Shown one piece after another: positions 42,174-48,832 of a DNA stretch of 49,564 nt. The position numbers were made by a program, and so were the translations under genes. The DNA comes from Chloroflexota bacterium. GTDB taxonomy: Bacteria; Chloroflexota; Dehalococcoidia; Lucifugimonadales; JACPCL1. The stretch is taken from contig JACPCL010000038.1 of NCBI GenBank assembly GCA_016179765.1, forward strand, positions 1 through 49,564. The letters are read 5' to 3'. Each line of letters begins with the position of its first letter. Position 1 is the stretch's first letter. The notes beneath the pieces were generated by a model, which had not been told where the DNA came from, ran no database searches, and was given only the letters and a program-made list of their open reading frames with translations.

Positions 42174-42201
42174 ATTGTACCGTTGGAGCGGAAGGAGTCA
42201 A
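42174..42201 (-). promoter_or_regulatory. promoter of the MetE-like gene
   Basis: Minus-strand TTGACT (42196-42201), 16-nt spacer, TACAAT (42174-42179). A 7-bp inverted repeat TACGTCG-CA-CGACGTA (42217-42232) lies just upstream and could be an activator site; it abuts the duplicated Smr gene end. Confidence 0.6.
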
Positions 42202-42234
42202 GGTGCGATTACCCAGTACGTCGCACGACGTAAC

Positions 42235-42351
42235 GCTGGCCTCACCTCCTCGCCAGCTCCACCACGGTGACGCCGGCGTCGCCGTCACCGGGGTCGGCGA
42301 GGCGATAGCTGCGCACCAGGGGGTGCTCCTTCAGGCGCTGCCAGACGACGC
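42235..42351 (-). repeat. second copy of the Smr gene 3' end
   Basis: 117 nt matching 42994-43110 at 111 positions. On the minus strand it encodes VWQRLKEHPLVRSYRLADPG...ELARR-stop in frame, the C-terminus of the Smr protein. All five codon differences are synonymous and the stop is TGA instead of TAA; the match extends 7 nt past the stop (GGCCAGC). It begins directly after the Uma2 stop codon. Confidence 0.92.
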
Positions 42352-42353
42352 TC

Positions 42354-42914
42354 CTACACCAGCACTTCGTCTATGTTTACTACTAGGTCTGGGAAGGCGG
42401 CAGGCGTGAGGGAAGCGCCTGAGTAGGCGTGGCGCATGTCTAAATAGCCGTTAGGTGAGGGGGAGCGATGAACTTCTACCCGGCGGGCCGAGAGGTCCAG
42501 GAGCCACACCTCTGGGACGCCGGCACGGGCGTACAGAGGCAACTTCGTTTCGCGGTCGTAGGCAATGGTTGTGTCAGAGACTTCAACAAGGAAATAGATG
42601 TCCTGTCCGGTTGGTATGGCCGACACGTAGTCGTCGTCCCTGAAGTGCAGAACGGCGACGTCAGGTTGCGGCTCGGAGCGGTCGTCCAGACGTATGGGGT
42701 TTTGCACAGAGACGATAGCGCGCTGCCCCAGGCGGTTCCCTAGGATTCGTGCAATCCTGTTCACGTGCCCCACGTGCTTGCTGCCAATAGGAGGCATTTC
42801 TATAACCTCCCCACAAATTAGTTCCACGCGGTCATCCTCGGTGAAGACGCCTGCTTCAAGCATCTTGTGGTATTCATCTACGGTGAAGGTGTGTCGCTGA
42901 AGTTGGACTGCCAT
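42354..42914 (-). CDS. Uma2-family PD-(D/E)xK endonuclease
   Basis: 186 residues from the ATG at 42914 (GGAAGG 5 nt upstream). It starts FTVDEYHKMLEAG, then DDRVELICGEVIEM (Glu31), EPQPDVAVL (Asp85), FLVEVSDTTIAYDRETK (Glu111, Ser113, Lys124), the full Uma2 nuclease set. Uma2 genes are very numerous in Chloroflexota and cyanobacteria and their role is unproven. The gene has its own promoter (42952-42980). It lies between two copies of the Smr gene end and looks like recently arrived cargo. Confidence 0.88.
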   Translation of the reverse strand: MAVQLQRHTFTVDEYHKMLEAGVFTEDDRVELICGEVIEMPPIGSKHVGHVNRIARILGNRLGQRAIVSVQNPIRLDDRSEPQPDVAVLHFRDDDYVSAIPTGQDIYFLVEVSDTTIAYDRETKLPLYARAGVPEVWLLDLSARRVEVHRSPSPNGYLDMRHAYSGASLTPAAFPDLVVNIDEVLV

Positions 42915-42951
42915 AGTTGCCTTCCTGCAGGGGCTTCGGATAGTATCGCAG

Positions 42952-42980
42952 CGGAACAAGATGATTATAGAGCAGTTTCA
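42952..42980 (-). promoter_or_regulatory. promoter of the Uma2 gene
   Basis: On the minus strand CTGACG, a 17-nt spacer and TATAAT lie just downstream of the Smr stop, inside the inserted segment. The cargo therefore carries its own expression signals. Confidence 0.5.
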
Positions 42981-42993
42981 CAATTGCGTCAGT

Positions 42994-43110
42994 GCTGGCC
43001 TTACCTCCTCGCCAACTCCACCACGGTCACGCCGGCGTCACCATCGCCGGGGTCGGCGAGGCGATAGCTGCGCACCAGGGGGTGCTCCTTCAGGCGCTGC
43101 CAGACGACGC
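42994..43110 (-). repeat. Smr gene 3' end, copy inside the intact gene
   Basis: Partner of 42235-42351. The two copies begin 759 bp apart, the segment between them holding only the Uma2 gene and its promoter. Confidence 0.92.
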
Positions 43111-43534
43111 CCTTCAGGATGCCGGCGCCCTTGCCGTGGATGACGCGCACCAAGAAGTGGCCGGCCAGAAAGGCGGCGTCCAGGTAGGCGTCCAGGCGGT
43201 AGAGGGCTTCATCCACGGGCAGGCGCCGGAGGTGCAGCTCGCTAGCGACCGGCTCGCGGGGCGTCGCTGAAGGGGGTGGGGTGGCAGGCCGGAGGGCAGG
43301 CCGGCCTAGCTTGGGCAGCCGTGGTTTGGGTTCGGGCTTTGGGGCAGCCCGCCGTGGCCGGTCTTGGCCCGCGGGCAAGGAAGGAGGGGCGGCAGCCGGC
43401 TCGGCGACCATGCCCTTGTACGTCTGAACCACGGCAAACCGCACCAACTCCTCTACCGAGGCGCCCTCACGCGTGGCGCGCTGGGCCAGCTCGTGGTACA
43501 GGTCAACGGGGAGATAGACAGCAATCTTCTTCAT
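43001..43534 (-). CDS. Smr-domain protein with a ribbon-helix-helix-like N-terminus
   Basis: 177 residues. Residues 1-45 (MKKIAVYLPVDLYHELAQRA) look like a CopG/RHH DNA-binding segment; a Pro/Ala/Arg-rich linker (50-95) follows; residues 98-177 are an Smr domain (ELHLRRLPVDEAL, FLVRVIHGKGAGILK), the nuclease/nucleic-acid-binding module of MutS2. Normally Smr follows MutS2 or stands alone, so the RHH-like fusion is unusual. It lies about 40 nt downstream of the amidohydrolase on the same strand. Its last 117 nt are duplicated at 42235-42351. Confidence 0.8.
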   Translation of the reverse strand: MKKIAVYLPVDLYHELAQRATREGASVEELVRFAVVQTYKGMVAEPAAAPPSLPAGQDRPRRAAPKPEPKPRLPKLGRPALRPATPPPSATPREPVASELHLRRLPVDEALYRLDAYLDAAFLAGHFLVRVIHGKGAGILKGVVWQRLKEHPLVRSYRLADPGDGDAGVTVVELARR

Positions 43535-43575
43535 TTCTTTCTCAAGAAGGCTCCAGAGGAGCCTTCCTCTCTATT

Positions 43576-45138
43576 TCACCTCTCCCACACCACCTCCCCA
43601 CCCACCATCACCGCCTGCGCCCCCACGGCGAGGAGCGCCCCCTGTTCCGCCTGGGCCACGTCCCTATCCAAAAGCGCCAGGTCCGCCCTCTCCCCAACCC
43701 GTATGCCCCTATGTCCGTATGCCCCCCCTATGCCCCGGTACATCCCTAGCGCCTGCTCCAGGCTCACCCCCTGCTCCGGGTGCAACGCCTGGCCGCCCGC
43801 GTCGCGCCGTGTCAGCGCGGCGTAGACTCCCTGCCAGGGGTTGGGGGAGGCCACCGGCGCATCGGAGCCGGCCAGCAAGGGCACATTCGCCTCCAGCAGG
43901 GTGCGAGCCGGGTATAGCCAGGGTAACACCTCCCGCGCCACGGTAGCCCTGTAGCGCGCGCCGCTCTCGTACAGGAAACCCGGGTTCGTGCAGACGATGG
44001 TGCCCGTCTTTTTCAGGAGCGCAACGACGGCAGGCGTCGCCTCGGAGCAGTGCTCTATGCGGTCGGGCAACCGCCCCACCACTCCACCGTCGCCAGGCAC
44101 ACGGGCATTCGGGCATACGGGCATAGCCTGATTAGTCGCCAGGCTGCTCAGCACACCTAAAACTGCGAGTATAGCCTCCTTTTCCACGGCGTGAACGGCC
44201 ACGGGGAAGCCCAAGGCGTGGGCCTGGGCGACCAGCTCCCGTAGCTCTGGCTCCGAGGGTTGCAGGCCGCCGGTGGTCAGCGTCACGAGGAGCTTGGCAT
44301 GCCCCAGCGACAGCATGGCGTCGCCGCCGCCAAAGGAGAGGTTTCTTTCAGCGAACTGCGTCAGGTGACGAACGCTGGGCATAAAGACCACCCGCTGTCT
44401 CAGGAGGCCCTCCGCCTGGCGCTGGCGCAGCGCCTCGTAGCGAGCGAGGTCGTTCTCTGGCGTGGCATCGGTCAGCGAGGTTACGCCCCAGGAAAGCAAT
44501 CGCTGGCTGGCCTTGGAGACGGCTTTCCTCGTTCCGGCGAGGTCATGGCGCTCCTCCGTACGTTGGGCCACATAGCTTCCCATCTCAAAAAGGAGGCCCG
44601 TGGGTGCGCCGCCGGCATCACGTTCAATGACCCCCTCCGGCGGGTCAGGGGTATCCTGCCCAATGCCCACGCGCGCCAGGGCTGCTGTGCTCAGCACGCA
44701 GGCGTGGCCCGACCGGTGGTCTAGCTGGACGGGATGGCGTGGCGCGGCGGCGTCCAAATCGTGACGTGTAGGATGCCGGCCTTCCCGGAGGGAGAAGTCA
44801 TCGTAGCCGCGGGCGCGCACCCACTCCCCTTCCGGCGTCTGAGCGGCCCGCTGGCTCACCAGCCGCTGGATGTCGGCGATGGACCTGGCCGAGGAAGGCC
44901 CGCAATCCATCCGCCGCAGGCTGGAAGCATAGGCCAGCAGGTGGATATGGGCGTCGTGCAGACCATAGGCGAGCGTCGCGCCGCCGCAGGGGATGATTCG
45001 GTCGGCCCGTACAGAGGGGCATTCGGCATCGGGGCCTATCCAGGCGACGCTGTCGCCTACGACCAGGACGGCGTGAGGCGCAGGCTGCCCCAAGAGCCTT
45101 GCCGTTCGGAACAGCACTATCGTCCCCTTTGCGTTCAC
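43576..45138 (-). CDS. amidohydrolase family protein (YtcJ/NfdA-like)
   Basis: About 520 residues of the amidohydrolase_3 group: HDAHIH metal motif near the N-terminus, DHRSGHACVLST, FPVAVHAVEKEAI, RIEHCSEATP and LAGSDAPVASPNPWQG at the far end. Such enzymes hydrolyse amides, formamides or cyclic amides; the substrate is unknown. The start is uncertain. GTG at 45138 lies 7 nt after a TACAAT (-10), which would give a leaderless mRNA; an ATG at 45177 is in frame but lies upstream of that -10 and gives an atypical leader. It is divergent from the methyltransferase at 45218, and Smr follows on the same strand. Confidence 0.85.
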   Translation of the reverse strand: MNAKGTIVLFRTARLLGQPAPHAVLVVGDSVAWIGPDAECPSVRADRIIPCGGATLAYGLHDAHIHLLAYASSLRRMDCGPSSARSIADIQRLVSQRAAQTPEGEWVRARGYDDFSLREGRHPTRHDLDAAAPRHPVQLDHRSGHACVLSTAALARVGIGQDTPDPPEGVIERDAGGAPTGLLFEMGSYVAQRTEERHDLAGTRKAVSKASQRLLSWGVTSLTDATPENDLARYEALRQRQAEGLLRQRVVFMPSVRHLTQFAERNLSFGGGDAMLSLGHAKLLVTLTTGGLQPSEPELRELVAQAHALGFPVAVHAVEKEAILAVLGVLSSLATNQAMPVCPNARVPGDGGVVGRLPDRIEHCSEATPAVVALLKKTGTIVCTNPGFLYESGARYRATVAREVLPWLYPARTLLEANVPLLAGSDAPVASPNPWQGVYAALTRRDAGGQALHPEQGVSLEQALGMYRGIGGAYGHRGIRVGERADLALLDRDVAQAEQGALLAVGAQAVMVGGEVVWER

Positions 45139-45143
45139 GCTGC

Positions 45144-45185
45144 CATTGTAGCACCGCTGAAGGCCGGAGCACCTCATGCTACAAT
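45144..45185. promoter_or_regulatory. divergent promoter pair
   Basis: Two GCTACAAT boxes face in opposite directions: forward TACAAT at 45180-45185 (with CTGAAG 17 nt upstream) for the methyltransferase, and reverse TACAAT at 45144-45149 for the amidohydrolase, the latter only about 6 nt from GTG 45138. Confidence 0.45.
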
Positions 45186-45217
45186 AAACCCTTGTCTGTG
45201 GTAGAAAGGAGCCAAAA

Positions 45218-46024
45218 ATGGCGCAGCAAAAAGTCTTGGGATGGGAAGAGATAGCTGACTATTTTGATGAGAAGCAGGGTGACGAAGGCGACCTGTGGCA
45301 CCGGGAACTCATCAACCCGACGCTGCTCCGGGTGCTGGGAAATGTATCGGGCCGGCGGGTGCTGGACCTGGCCTGCGGCAACGGGGCCCTGGCGCGACAA
45401 CTGGCCCGCAAGGGGGCAAAGGTGGTCGGCGTGGACCTGGCCCCGACCCTCGTCGCACGGGCGCAGCGCAGGGAGTCCCGACCAGCCCCGACCCGGTCGG
45501 GACCACTCGGGACTCCCCTCGGTATCAGCTACCACGTCTCCGACGCCGGCGACCTGGGCCTCTTTGGGGACGGCGCCTTTGACGTGGTGGTGTGCAACAT
45601 GGGAGTTCTGGACATGACCGACGACACCGCTCACCGCGCTTTCAAGGAGGCGGCGCGGGTGCTGACGGCAGAGGGCCGCCTTGTCATGTGCACGCAACAC
45701 CCCTGCTTTGAGGGCAACGACACCGCCGCGTGGGTGGTGGAGAAGTTGGGCCGCACGACGACGGTGTGGCGCAAGGTGGCCCGCTACCGGGAGCACTACG
45801 AGATGGTGAACAACTGGCGGGTGGCCCCAGGCCAGTTCCTCCAGACCATCAGCTACCACCGTCCCCTCTCCTGGTACGTGCGCAGCTTGCGGGAAGCTGG
45901 CCTGGCCGTCACCGCCTTTGAGGAGAACGAGCCGACGGAGGAGTTCATCTTGCAGGACAACGAAGGGGCGTGGATTAAGGATGTCCCGCTGCACTGCGTG
46001 ATTGAGGCGAGGAAGCTGGGATAA
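45218..46024 (+). CDS. class I SAM-dependent methyltransferase
   Basis: 268 residues, soluble. SAM motif I is VLDLACGNGALARQL (near residue 48), the acidic motif II VVGVDLA, then FDVVVCNMGVLDM and LTAEGRLVMCTQHPCF. The substrate is unknown; resemblance is to UbiE/small-molecule methyltransferases. Between motif II and ISYHVSDAGDL there is a 14-16 residue segment (RESRPAPTRSGPLGTP) encoded by nested inverted repeats (45471-45517), probably an inserted palindrome. AAAGGAG precedes the ATG. Confidence 0.87.
   Translation: MAQQKVLGWEEIADYFDEKQGDEGDLWHRELINPTLLRVLGNVSGRRVLDLACGNGALARQLARKGAKVVGVDLAPTLVARAQRRESRPAPTRSGPLGTPLGISYHVSDAGDLGLFGDGAFDVVVCNMGVLDMTDDTAHRAFKEAARVLTAEGRLVMCTQHPCFEGNDTAAWVVEKLGRTTTVWRKVARYREHYEMVNNWRVAPGQFLQTISYHRPLSWYVRSLREAGLAVTAFEENEPTEEFILQDNEGAWIKDVPLHCVIEARKLG
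45471..45517. repeat. palindromic segment inside a coding sequence
   Basis: Outer arms GGGAGTCCCGA (45471-45481) and TCGGGACTCCC (45507-45517) are perfect inverses, with CCGACCCGGTCGG folding inside. The insert keeps the methyltransferase frame open. Confidence 0.7.
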
Positions 46025-46028
46025 AAGG

Positions 46029-46076
46029 AAGGTATCCGCCTGCGGCGGATGGATTTGTATCTGGGGGACACCCCCA
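46029..46076. repeat. 48-nt dispersed repeat, copy 2
   Basis: Matches 33637-33684 at 43 of 48 positions; here the inverted core is TCCGCC-TGCG-GCGGA. It begins 5 nt after the methyltransferase stop and similarity continues weakly to about 46137. Confidence 0.75.
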
Positions 46077-46154
46077 GACCTCCGCCCCTTCACTTCGTTC
46101 AAGGGCAGGCTCCGGGGCTTCGCCCCTCTGCACACCCCTTTTTGAGCTGAATCG

Positions 46155-47363
46155 CTAGAGCAGGAGGCTTACCGGCTGCTCCAGGAGGCGCTTCAGCTCC
46201 TGCATGAACCGCGCGCCTTCCACACCGTCGGAGGCGCGGTGGTCTACCGAAACGGTCAGCTTCATCATCTGGCGTACCACCACCTGCCCCTCGGCCACGA
46301 CCGGCTGTGGCTTGACCGCGGCTATAGCCAGCACCGCCGCCTGAGACGGCATGATGATGGCGCTGAACTCATCCACGCCGTACATGCCCAGGTTGCTCGT
46401 GCTGAAGGTGCCGTTGTACTCCTCCTGGCGCAGGCGCCCCGTTTGGACGCGCTCCGCCAGGTCTTTGCTGGCGGCGGCTAGCTCCAGCAGGGACTTCTCC
46501 TGGGCGTTGACGATGGCGGGCACGACCAGCCCCCCTTCACGGGCGATGGCAATGCCCAGGTGAATGTACGGGTGCACCTCCAGATAGGTGTCCCGGAAGG
46601 AACCGTTCAGGTTGGGAAACTGCCTGAGGGCCAGGATAGCGGCGCGAAGCACCACGTCGTTGATGGTGACGCGGACCCTTTGCTGGCTCTCGTTCACCTG
46701 GCTACGCAGGGCCAGGGCGCTGGTCATGTCCACCTCTACGGTCACGTAGAAATGGGGGACGCCGGGCTTGCTCTGCACCGTGTTGCGGGCGATGGCCTGC
46801 CTCATGCGGGAAAGCTCTACCCGTACCGTGGCGGCGCTTGCGGGCGCCGCAGACGGCGCTGGCGCGACGGAAGGCGCAGCAAGAGCCGGAGCAGGGGCGG
46901 CCTGGCGCTGGGCCAGATGGGCCTCAACGTCTTCCCGGGTGATGCGACCACTCGGGCCGGTGCCCGTAAGGAGGCGCAGGTCAACGCCTTTCTCCTCTGC
47001 CAGGCGTCGCGCCACGGGAGAGGCCTTGACCCCTTCCGTGGTGGGAGCAGGCGTGGCGGAGGAGGGAGCCGAGGGCGCGGCAACCTGGGCAGCAGACGGC
47101 GCAGGCGCGCCAGAGACGAGGGAGGTGATGTCCTCCTCGGCGGTCCCGATGATGGCGATGGCCTGGAGCACGGGGACGGTTGTCCCCGCCGCCGCCAGGG
47201 TCTTGCGCAGGAGGCCGGAAGCCGGGGCCTCAATGGTCACCACGGCCTTGTCCGTCTCAATCTCAGCGATGAGCTCGCCCCGTTGCACCTGGTCGCCCTC
47301 TTGCTTGAGCCAGCGCACCAGGGTTCCCTGCGCCATGTCGTAGCCCATCTGGGGCATCACCAT
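46155..47363 (-). CDS. pdhC: dihydrolipoamide acetyltransferase (E2) of a 2-oxo acid dehydrogenase complex
   Basis: 402 residues in the standard E2 order. A lipoyl domain comes first (EIETDKAVVTIEAP, lipoyl lysine Lys39). After an Ala/Pro/Ser-rich linker comes the E1/E3-binding domain (ASPVARRLAEEKGVDLRLLTGTGPSGRITREDVEAHL region). A second linker leads to the catalytic domain (RMRQAIARN, FSTSNLGMYGVDEFSAII, SVDHRASDG with the catalytic His). The N-terminus is taken at ATG 47363; a few more in-frame residues upstream (ALATQ) would resemble other E2 proteins, but no start fits them. It lies 430 bp after the E1beta gene on the same strand, with an unusual spacer. Confidence 0.92.
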   Translation of the reverse strand: MVMPQMGYDMAQGTLVRWLKQEGDQVQRGELIAEIETDKAVVTIEAPASGLLRKTLAAAGTTVPVLQAIAIIGTAEEDITSLVSGAPAPSAAQVAAPSAPSSATPAPTTEGVKASPVARRLAEEKGVDLRLLTGTGPSGRITREDVEAHLAQRQAAPAPALAAPSVAPAPSAAPASAATVRVELSRMRQAIARNTVQSKPGVPHFYVTVEVDMTSALALRSQVNESQQRVRVTINDVVLRAAILALRQFPNLNGSFRDTYLEVHPYIHLGIAIAREGGLVVPAIVNAQEKSLLELAAASKDLAERVQTGRLRQEEYNGTFSTSNLGMYGVDEFSAIIMPSQAAVLAIAAVKPQPVVAEGQVVVRQMMKLTVSVDHRASDGVEGARFMQELKRLLEQPVSLLL

Positions 47364-47472
47364 TTGCGTAGCCAGAGCGCCACTCTCCTTGGTTCTAGTG
47401 CGTTAAGAAAAGCATACTCTTTTGCTGGCAAGGCTGGCAAACAACTTCATCCTCCATACCAATGGGGTCGTT

Positions 47473-47616
47473 AGTAAATGGACTTTCACCCTCACCCGTT
47501 TCCGCCGCTCCGGTGTCGTGGCGGAAGCGGCCTCTCCCCTCAAGGGAGAGGCGAACACGAGGCGCTTTTCTTGCGGCCAAACCTGCGTTGGTGACCGCCA
47601 AACGAGTCCATTTACT
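47473..47616. mobile_element. possible 144-bp MITE-like element
   Basis: AGTAAATGGACT at 47473-47484 and AGTCCATTTACT at 47605-47616 are perfect 12-bp inverted termini around a non-coding 120-bp core with a further small hairpin (CTCTCCC-CTCAA-GGGAGAG). No target duplication is visible, so mobility is unproven. Confidence 0.35.
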
Positions 47617-47648
47617 CATGCACTCTTTAGTAACACCCAGACCGTAGG

Positions 47649-47691
47649 AGCCTGGCCGCCCGCCTTTGGCGGGCGGCCAGGCTTTCGTTTT
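47649..47691 (+). terminator. strong hairpin with T-rich tail
   Basis: A perfect 16-bp stem (AGCCTGGCCGCCCGCC, loop TTT) followed by TTCGTTTT on the plus strand. No forward gene lies just upstream; it would block transcription entering from the E2 side or end an unseen forward RNA. Confidence 0.65.
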
Positions 47692-47734
47692 GCCATCTGA
47701 GCGAAGGGAAGGAGTGGGGGTTATCAAGGCCTAC

Positions 47735-47773
47735 CCCCTACCTCAATCCTCCCCCGCAAGGGGGGAGGAAGCC
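47735..47773 (+). repeat. 39-nt dispersed intergenic repeat, copy 2
   Basis: Same length and nearly the same sequence as 9929-9967, ending GGGGGGAGGAAGCC. It lies just past the E1beta stop. Confidence 0.7.
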
Positions 47774-47796
47774 ATTCTCTGGGGAATGACCTTGGC

Positions 47797-48774
47797 TTAC
47801 CGGTTCAGGGCCTTGCGCACGGCTTCCACCACCCTCTCAGGGCTGGGGATGGCGGCGCGCTCCAACTCCCGGTTGTAGGGCATGGGGACTTCCGTGCCGC
47901 CTATCCGTCCAATGGGGCCGTTCAGATAGTCAAAGGCCTCCTCCTGGATGGTGCTGGCAACCTCTGCGCCGAAGCCGCCGGTGCGCCACGCCTCCTCCAC
48001 CACCAGGGCGTGACCCGTGCGCTTCACCGACTCCACCACGGTCTCCCTATCCCAGGGGCGCAGGGAGCGCAGGTCAATCACCTCGCAGTCAATATCCAGC
48101 GCCTCTAGAGCCTGGGCAGCGGCCAAGCACACCTGCACCATGTGGGAGTAGGTGACGATGGTGAGGTCCTGGCCTTGGCGTTTGACTTCGGCCTTGCCAA
48201 TAGGCACCACGTAGGGGGCATCCGGCACCTCTCCACGGCTGCTGTACAGCAGGAGGTGCTCCGCGAAGACCACGGGGTCCTGCTCCTGGCGCACGGCGCG
48301 GAAGAGGCCGAGGGCGTCGTAGGGCGTGGCAGGCGTCACCACTTTCAGGCCAGGGACGGTGGCGTACCACGGCTCCAGGCACTGGGAGTGGGTGGAGCCA
48401 AGCTGCGCCCCGCCGCCGGTGACCGTTCGGATGATGACGGGGGCGTGATACTGCCCGTTGGACATGTAGCGCATCTTGGCGGCGTGGTTCACAATCTGGT
48501 CAATAGCCAGGAGGGTGAAGTTGATGGTCATGATCTCGGCCACAGGGTGCAGGCCGCCCATGGCTGCGCCGGTGCAAGCGCCGATTATGGCCGACTCCGA
48601 CAGCGGTGCGTCCACGACGCGGCGCGGGCCAAACTCCTTGAGCATCCCACGGGTGACGGCGTAGGCCCCGCCGTAGGAGCCAACGTCCTCGCCCACGATG
48701 AGCATGTTTTCGTCTTGAGAAAGGCCCTCCCGCAGGGCCTTGCCCACGGCTTCCCGGTAGGTGATGAGTGGCAT
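47797..48774 (-). CDS. pdhB: pyruvate/2-oxo acid dehydrogenase E1 beta subunit
   Basis: 325 residues of the transketolase-like beta subunit. ITYREAVGKALREGL at the start, VGEDVGSYGGAYAVTRG, then AEIMTINFTLLAIDQIVNHAAKMRYMSNGQ and the C-terminal transketolase domain (LTIVTYSHMV, DLRSLRPWD, VVEEAWRTGG). It pairs with E1alpha immediately upstream (about 55 nt, containing a palindrome) to decarboxylate pyruvate or a related 2-oxo acid. Confidence 0.94.
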   Translation of the reverse strand: MPLITYREAVGKALREGLSQDENMLIVGEDVGSYGGAYAVTRGMLKEFGPRRVVDAPLSESAIIGACTGAAMGGLHPVAEIMTINFTLLAIDQIVNHAAKMRYMSNGQYHAPVIIRTVTGGGAQLGSTHSQCLEPWYATVPGLKVVTPATPYDALGLFRAVRQEQDPVVFAEHLLLYSSRGEVPDAPYVVPIGKAEVKRQGQDLTIVTYSHMVQVCLAAAQALEALDIDCEVIDLRSLRPWDRETVVESVKRTGHALVVEEAWRTGGFGAEVASTIQEEAFDYLNGPIGRIGGTEVPMPYNRELERAAIPSPERVVEAVRKALNR

Positions 48775-48804
48775 AAGATGGTCCTTTGCGTTCCTTGGTG
48801 CATT

Positions 48805-48832
48805 GTAGGGGCGTAAGGCCTTACGTCCCTAC
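48805..48832. repeat. REP-like palindrome (variant) between pdhA and pdhB
   Basis: A 28-nt near-perfect palindrome, GTAGGGGCGTAAGG then CCTTACGTCCCTAC, with one mismatched pair. It has the same length and GTAG foot as the RAYT-linked palindromes, and the pdhA stop codon TAG (48829-48831) falls within it. Confidence 0.8.

Larger units (their letters stand above)
47364..47796. other. spacer between E1beta and E2 genes, repeat-rich
   Basis: No credible gene. It contains a 12-bp inverted repeat 121 nt apart (47473-47484 and 47605-47616), a strong forward-oriented hairpin terminator (47649-47691), and the 39-nt dispersed repeat (47735-47773). The separation suggests E2 may not be co-transcribed with E1. 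Confidence 0.6.
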
